Shown: piece after piece, positions 6,317-9,624 of the stretch
Layout: every line of letters starts with the position of its first letter
How positions within the stretch are numbered: the stretch's first letter is position 1
Assembly (NCBI GenBank): GCA_913052545.1
Contig: CAJXEF010000081.1
Coordinates: 1-9,624 of the forward strand
Source of the DNA: an uncultured Chloroflexota bacterium
GTDB lineage: Bacteria > Chloroflexota > Dehalococcoidia > UBA3495
Reading direction: 5' to 3'
Length of the DNA: 9,624 nt
Made by a program: the position numbers and the translations under genes
Notes under the pieces: generated by a model
The model's database searches: none
Seen by the model: the letters and a program-made list of their open reading frames with translations, nothing else
What the model was told of the DNA's origin: nothing

Positions 6317-6329
6317 CTGTATTATACAG
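6317..6329 (-). promoter_or_regulatory. 13-bp palindrome enclosing a TATAAT -10 box for the amidohydrolase gene
   Basis: CTGTATTATACAG is a perfect palindrome around one central base. On the minus strand it contains TATAAT (6321-6326). Transcription from it would start near 6314 and give a leader of about 28 nt before the ATG at 6286. No recognisable -35 box lies 16-18 nt upstream, so an activator or a weak promoter would be needed. A repressor bound to the palindrome would cover the -10 box. It resembles a LexA box in its CTGT/ACAG ends, but the spacing (5 instead of 8) is wrong for the E. coli type. Confidence 0.35.
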
Positions 6330-6528
6330 CTCAAACCGGGATTAAATATGAAACTAGGGCACCGACGGGAATCCTAGGTTTGCTTACTTTGGCGGTTAAT
6401 GTTGGTCGATAGCTTAACTTATGGTAGTTCGGATACAATACAAACTAGCGGTGGCAGGATATCAATCAAAAATTTCCTTTACTTGCGCATATGGTGTTGA
6501 TCCAATTTTACGATATGAGGAATGTAAC

Positions 6529-7371
6529 ATGAATTCAACTCATAAACCGGTTGCTGTAGTTATAGGGGCTACATCTAAGTGGCAGTCTGATGGTCGCAAT
6601 ACGAAATTGGCTCACGGGCAAGAACTTGATGACAGTGATTTACCGGTGGGCGTTCGGTGGGGCGTGGGTGGCGCCATCGCCCAGAAATTTGCCCAAGAAG
6701 GGTTCTTCGTAGTACTTACAACCCGGAGTAGTCCCAATGCCACCATGCTCGACAACGCTATCAAGGAACAAGGTGGTGATAGTATGATAGTGGAATTGGA
6801 TTTGGTATCAAGCGATTCCATATCCAAAGCGTTTGCGCAAATCAGAGAACTAGCAGGAGATCCGGAGGTCTTGGTATACAACGCGGGTTATTTGGAAGGG
6901 CGCGAGCTACCACCAGAACAAGAATTACTTGAACACATTCCCGTTGAAATGTTTGAAACAGCACAACATATCGCAAGCCGCGGACCGTTCCTAGTCGCAA
7001 AAGAGGTTCTTCCCGCTATGCGCCAACGGGGGGAGGGATCTTTCCTAATTTCTAATAATTCTTCTTCGTTACGTGGCAAAAAGCGTATGACGGGTCAATC
7101 CCTTTATTATCCTAGGGTTATGATGCGTACTTTAGCCCAGGTTCTAACAGAGGAATATTCCGAGTTTGGTGTTCACGTGGCAAATGTGGTAATAGATGGG
7201 ACAATTGACTCTCCAGGGACGAGAGCGCTACCAAGATCCCAGCAGAACCCAGATTTGGTGATAAATCCTGTAAAGATAGCCGAAGCTTTCTATTATTTAC
7301 ATACACAAGATAGGTCTTGTTGGACTCATGAGCTTCAACTTACACCTTTCCCGACAAAACCAAGCTTTTAA
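6529..7371 (+). CDS. Divergent SDR with long insertion in the cofactor-binding loop
   Basis: A 280-residue Rossmann protein. The first strand VAVVIGATS (8-16) is separated from the helix start GVGGAIAQKF (45-54) by about 27 extra residues rich in polar side chains. Together the two halves rebuild the SDR glycine motif. YNAG at 117-120 matches NNAG. In the catalytic region NNSSSLRG (176-183) leads to YYPRVM (193-198): Ser180 to Tyr193 has the usual 13-residue step, but Tyr+4 is Val (or Met if Tyr194 is used), so the Lys is absent. The position of the catalytic Asn appears to be Ala149. Arg196 and Arg200 are nearby and could substitute; Tyr193-x6-Arg200 recalls the Y-x6-K spacing of FabI-type enoyl reductases. 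ATG at 6529 is chosen because GAGGA at 6517-6521 sits 7 nt upstream. The motifs look like those of a maintained family, not a decayed gene. The substrate is unknown. Confidence 0.88.
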   Translation: MNSTHKPVAVVIGATSKWQSDGRNTKLAHGQELDDSDLPVGVRWGVGGAIAQKFAQEGFFVVLTTRSSPNATMLDNAIKEQGGDSMIVELDLVSSDSISKAFAQIRELAGDPEVLVYNAGYLEGRELPPEQELLEHIPVEMFETAQHIASRGPFLVAKEVLPAMRQRGEGSFLISNNSSSLRGKKRMTGQSLYYPRVMMRTLAQVLTEEYSEFGVHVANVVIDGTIDSPGTRALPRSQQNPDLVINPVKIAEAFYYLHTQDRSCWTHELQLTPFPTKPSF

Positions 7372-7510
7372 TTTATTTGAATGATGGAAAGGCCGTGCTA
7401 GTTTATGGGTTTTTTGAATCTTTGTATTGGCTAAGCTTAAGTATTTAGGTTAATGAGAAAGGTAGGATATATCTGACCCATGTGAGGCAGTGTAAGTTCT
7501 GGTGAAAACC

Positions 7511-7816
7511 ATGCATATTAAATTGACACGCGGACTGTTGGTAAAAACTATTGTAGGAATACCTATAGGTTTTTTGCTCTTAGCCTGGCTTAGTGTGACT
7601 TTGGTGTTACCCCGTATATTTGGAATAGCAGGGTTGATAATATGTATCATATACATTGCATGTATGTGGGGGAGAACCGCCATACCATTAGGTCAATTGG
7701 AGTCAAAATTGTACATGCTGATAGGCATAAGGCCTTGGTTATTGGCATTAATCTTGTTCTATTCGTTGGCACTATGTTTGTTTGGGGGACAGCCTTATGA
7801 CTTCTCCCGAGATTAA
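7511..7816 (+). CDS. Hypothetical small integral membrane protein, about three helices
   Basis: A 101-residue hydrophobic protein I do not recognise. After a short basic N-terminus (MHIKLTRG) there are membrane segments at about 9-29 (LLVKTIVGIPIGFLLLAWLS), 35-51 (GIAGLIICIIYIACMWG) and 70-91 (around IRPWLLALILFYSLALCLFG), joined by short polar loops. The tail is GGQPYDFSRD. The ATG at 7511 has a modest GGTGA 5 nt upstream; a GTG at 7502 is possible but lacks a site. It is followed after 41 nt by the Rid-family gene in the same direction. Hydrophobic frames can be spurious, but length, position and the absence of a better gene support it. Confidence 0.55.
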   Translation: MHIKLTRGLLVKTIVGIPIGFLLLAWLSVTLVLPRIFGIAGLIICIIYIACMWGRTAIPLGQLESKLYMLIGIRPWLLALILFYSLALCLFGGQPYDFSRD

Positions 7817-7857
7817 GAATTGAATTTCTGAACTGAGCTGTGATACAGGAGTATTAT

Positions 7858-8238
7858 ATGGATTTCGAACGTAGAAATTACACAGAATTGCCACAACCCA
7901 GCGGGGCCTTTCATCATTCCGTACGATCTGGAAATATGTTATTCATCGCTGGTAGCACTGCTGGGGGCACGTCTGCTGCTACCGGTGATATTGCATCTCA
8001 AACGGAGGCGATTCTGGATAAGTTTGAGTACATCTTGAAAGAGAATGGCGGCTCGTTAGCAAACGTGGTGAAGGTGACAAGTTTCGTGACTGACTTGCGC
8101 GAAGCACCGGCTGCGGGTGAAGTCCGGATGAAGCGATTTGCAGGCTCTTTCCCCGTAAGTACCCAGGTTCAAGTCGCTGCGTTGGGGACTCCAGACCTCA
8201 AGATCGAAATCGACGCCATAGCTATACTTCCGGACTAA
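7858..8238 (+). CDS. Rid (YjgF/YER057c/UK114) family protein lacking the RidA arginine
   Basis: A 126-residue protein with the Rid layout: MLFIAGSTA (27-35) for the first conserved strand, QTEAILDKFEYILKENGGSLANVVKVTSFVTDL (48-80 region), FPVSTQVQVAAL (98-109) and the terminal KIEIDAIAI (115-123). RidA removes reactive enamines/imines formed by PLP enzymes and depends on Arg105 in E. coli. Aligning FPARSCVEVARL with this protein puts Ser101 at that arginine, while Glu117 matches Glu120. Rid4-Rid7 subfamilies are known to lack this Arg and imine deaminase activity, so a non-deaminase role is likely. ATG at 7858 has AGGAG at 7847-7851, 6 nt upstream, which decides it over a frame start at 7840. 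Rid proteins of this kind often sit by catabolic enzymes. Trimeric and cytoplasmic by family. Confidence 0.9.
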   Translation: MDFERRNYTELPQPSGAFHHSVRSGNMLFIAGSTAGGTSAATGDIASQTEAILDKFEYILKENGGSLANVVKVTSFVTDLREAPAAGEVRMKRFAGSFPVSTQVQVAALGTPDLKIEIDAIAILPD

Positions 8239-8316
8239 CACCCGATACTCGAATCCGGTCCCTTGAGCGGTATAGATGCCGGCTTCATCCGTAACCTGAT
8301 GATTGTTTCTTTTCAG

Positions 8317-8332
8317 GCAATATGCAAATTGC
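8317..8332. promoter_or_regulatory. 16-bp near-palindrome upstream of a promoter
   Basis: GCAATATG followed directly by CAAATTGC is palindromic at seven of eight position pairs. It is centred about 57 bp upstream of the start predicted for the promoter at 8348-8375, a position where activators commonly bind. No family of regulator can be named from the sequence. Confidence 0.3.
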
Positions 8333-8347
8333 TGTGTAGCTTTGTTC

Positions 8348-8375
8348 TTGGGGTATCAGCAGTAGCAGCTATAAA
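8348..8375 (+). promoter_or_regulatory. Possible promoter of the 85-residue gene
   Basis: TTGGGG (8348-8353) is followed after 16 nt by TATAAA (8370-8375). Transcription would start near 8382, about 40 nt before the ATG at 8422. The -35 matches only the conserved TTG, so this is tentative. Confidence 0.3.
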
Positions 8376-8421
8376 GTATTTCATCAGAATTCACCAATTT
8401 ATCTGAACCTTGAGGGGATTT

Positions 8422-8679
8422 ATGCGATTTCATGCAACTCTTACCCATTCACCAGAAAGCTGTCCCGGTCCACGAGGGGGTCCGCCAGTCACTGACTGGC
8501 CCGCTAGGGCCAGAGAAATTGGTGTTGAGCTGATATCGGCTGTACAGTGCCAGATGGCCCATGCACAATACTTTGTGGTAGAAACGGAAGATTACTCTAA
8601 GCTACATGAACTATTTTCTCCTTTTCAAGGGATAGCTACCGCGGATTTTACTCCCGTCAGAGATCTTATGAGCCCGTGA
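8422..8679 (+). CDS. Small conserved-looking protein, possibly DUF3303-like ferredoxin fold
   Basis: An 85-residue protein starting MRFHATLTHSPESCPG. The layout is an opening beta strand ending in THSPESC, a loop, a helix around WPARAREIGVELI, a strand leading to AHAQYFVVETEDYSKL, a helix HELFSPFQGI and a final strand TADFTPVRDL. This beta-alpha-beta-beta-alpha-beta order fits small dimeric alpha/beta-barrel proteins, and the AQYFVVE-x-EDY pattern recalls DUF3303-type proteins; that assignment is from memory and not certain. No function is known to me. ATG at 8422 is chosen over a frame start at TTG 8410 because GAGGGG at 8412-8417 is 4 nt upstream. It stands alone between gaps of 183 and 145 bp. 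Confidence 0.65.
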   Translation: MRFHATLTHSPESCPGPRGGPPVTDWPARAREIGVELISAVQCQMAHAQYFVVETEDYSKLHELFSPFQGIATADFTPVRDLMSP

Positions 8680-8725
8680 GTGAAACAGTCGTGATAGCCA
8701 ATGGTATAAGATTTAATGGTTGCGG

Positions 8726-8740
8726 TATGGGACACCCATA
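8726..8740. repeat. Short perfect hairpin TATGGG-ACA-CCCATA
   Basis: Six perfect base pairs close a 3-nt loop, 47 nt after the stop of the 85-residue gene. No T-run follows on the plus strand, so it is at best a poor terminator; it may slow RNA decay or be chance. Confidence 0.35.
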
Positions 8741-8824
8741 TACTCAACTCCCCATTAAAAATTAGCCGGTAATAGGATTATCAGTGTCTATAACCTAAGT
8801 AATTAAGGACAAGGATATAGTGGA

Positions 8825-9514
8825 GTGGATAGTTGTTGCCAAGATAAATTATGCGAATTAGAGGCCTTACGCGGGGATCAGTCTAGGGTTTTGTGGATCG
8901 CTTTAGGAATCAACGCCTCCATGTTTGCTTTGGAGTTTTTCCTTGGATTGTTGACCGGTTCTACCTCCCTGCTGGCAGACTCGCTTGATATGTTAGGAGA
9001 TGCGTTGGTTTATGGGTTTACCCTGTGTGTAGTGGGATTGAGTGCTCGGTGGCAAGCCAGCGCAGCCTTGCTAAAAGGTATTGTCATGGGGGCCTTCGGC
9101 ATAATTGTTCTAGGTCAGGCTGGACATCATTTTGTATCGCCAGGAGTTCCGGACGTTCGAATCATGGGATTGATCGGTATTCTGGCTCTTCTAGGGAATG
9201 GTACTTGTTTATTTCTTCTGACCAAACGACGGAATGACGACCTGAATATGCGTTCCACCTGGCTGTGTTCGCGTAACGATATTATAGCCAACATTGGTAT
9301 CTTGATAGCGGCCGGGGGCGTTCTGGCTTCCGGTTCCAAGTGGCCAGACATCGCTATTGGCCTACTTATCACGACCATCTATATGAAGTCGGCGGTGTAC
9401 GTTATTCGGCAGGCAACAGCCGCACTGCGCTACCAAGAAGTTTGTGATGTTTCTGAGGAGTCCGGTTACCCTATGGTCATATTAAAAGATAGCGAGCAAA
9501 TGAAAAGCAACTAG
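8825..9514 (+). CDS. Short cation diffusion facilitator (CDF) family transporter
   Basis: A 229-residue CDF membrane protein with about six helices. Helix two holds LLADSLDMLGDAL (49-61), so the usual H/D-x3-D metal site is Asp55-x3-Asp59. Helix five, after MRSTWLCSRND, gives Asp152-x3-Asn156 where most CDFs have H/D-x3-D. Only about 30 residues follow the last helix, so the cytoplasmic C-terminal dimer domain of canonical CDFs (near 300 residues) is missing. The N-terminus has a Cys cluster, Cys4, Cys5 and Cys10, which could take part in metal binding. My impression is that short CDFs with SRND-x3-N are a known bacterial subgroup, so this is probably not truncation. Zn, Co or Cd export is the family expectation; no metal is proven. 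GTG at 8825 follows AAGGA at 8811-8815 by 9 nt. It converges on the tRNA 33 nt away. Confidence 0.88.
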   Translation: MDSCCQDKLCELEALRGDQSRVLWIALGINASMFALEFFLGLLTGSTSLLADSLDMLGDALVYGFTLCVVGLSARWQASAALLKGIVMGAFGIIVLGQAGHHFVSPGVPDVRIMGLIGILALLGNGTCLFLLTKRRNDDLNMRSTWLCSRNDIIANIGILIAAGGVLASGSKWPDIAIGLLITTIYMKSAVYVIRQATAALRYQEVCDVSEESGYPMVILKDSEQMKSN

Positions 9515-9547
9515 ATACTCTCTAGGGGATTGTTTCGTATCACAAAA

Positions 9548-9622
9548 TGGAGCCGGTGAACGGGATTGAACCGTTGACCTGCTGTTTACAAAACAGCTGC
9601 TCTACCACTGAGCTACACCGGC
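9548..9622 (-). tRNA. tRNA-Thr (anticodon UGU) with encoded CCA
   Basis: On the minus strand a full cloverleaf can be drawn. The acceptor stem is GCCGGTG/CACCGGC, the D stem GCTC/GAGC with loop AGTGGTA, the anticodon stem GCTGT/ACAGC with loop TTTGTAA, the variable loop AGGTC, and the T stem AACGG/CCGTT with loop TTCAATC. All stems pair perfectly. The anticodon TGT reads threonine ACA codons. The discriminator base is U and CCA is encoded at 9548-9550. It looks fully functional. Confidence 0.96.
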
Positions 9623-9624
9623 TT

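Noticed and set aside
6317..6329. LexA/SOS box
   Set aside because: The ends CTGT/ACAG match, but the gap is 5 nt, not 8, and no SOS-type gene follows.
6421..6528. 36-residue N-terminal extension of the second SDR from ATG 6421
   Set aside because: No Shine-Dalgarno precedes it, the extra residues resemble nothing in SDRs, and ATG 6529 has GAGGA at a good distance.
7450..7683. Minus-strand 77-codon frame opposite the small membrane protein
   Set aside because: Lacks a ribosome-binding site and gives an unconvincing composition; a shadow of the plus-strand gene.
8676..8765. 29-codon frame from GTG overlapping the TGA of the 85-residue gene
   Set aside because: No hydrophobic or conserved-looking pattern and no independent ribosome-binding site; probably chance.
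1..9624. Mobile element, prophage, toxin-antitoxin, CRISPR or defence island
   Set aside because: No transposase, integrase, repeat-spacer pattern, nuclease or paired toxin genes were seen; the content is metabolic and transport genes.

Overview
The window looks like a chromosomal segment of an uncultured free-living bacterium with moderate GC content. The enzyme mix is typical of marine SAR202-type Chloroflexota or similar heterotrophs that degrade recalcitrant organic matter: divergent short-chain dehydrogenases (SDRs), an amidohydrolase-2 protein, an arylsulfotransferase-like propeller, a PuuE-like deacetylase, a Rid protein and a TauE/SafE-type exporter. This placement is an inference from gene content and remembered family resemblance; no phylogenetic marker is present. 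I see no phage genes, transposase, CRISPR array, origin or rRNA. The single RNA gene is a tRNA-Thr(UGU) on the minus strand at the right edge.

Layout. Positions 1-88 (-) hold the N-terminus of a TauE/SafE-like membrane protein cut by the window edge. Next come a perfect 15-bp inverted repeat (97-133), a possible 45-residue membrane peptide with a very strong Shine-Dalgarno (148-285) and an SDR gene (357-1136, +). A minus-strand block follows, read right to left: ASST-like beta-propeller (3545-4639), chrA (2239-3510) and PuuE-like deacetylase (1228-2118). The first two are 34 nt apart and probably co-transcribed. A 440-bp divergent gap (4640-5079) contains a good sigma-70 promoter (TTGACA-N17-TAACAT) whose predicted transcript begins with a long imperfect hairpin and leads into an unrecognised 92-residue gene (5080-5358). 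An amidohydrolase (5450-6286, -) is divergent from a second SDR (6529-7371, +). Then on the plus strand come a 101-residue three-helix membrane protein, a Rid-family protein, an 85-residue small protein and a short cation diffusion facilitator (CDF), ending at the tRNA.

The recurring oddity is active-site divergence. The first SDR lacks both the catalytic Ser and Tyr by ungapped comparison with FabG. The second has an insertion of about 27 residues in its glycine-rich loop and no Lys after Tyr. The Rid protein has Ser where RidA has its catalytic Arg. The amidohydrolase has Gln in place of the first His of HxH. Some of these are probably subfamily traits rather than decay.

How the genes might work together is uncertain. 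ASST, ChrA and the TauE-like protein all belong to families that handle sulfur or oxyanions, so an organosulfur theme is possible but speculative. The most promising regulatory signals are the structured leader at 4986-5057 and the dyad at 97-133.
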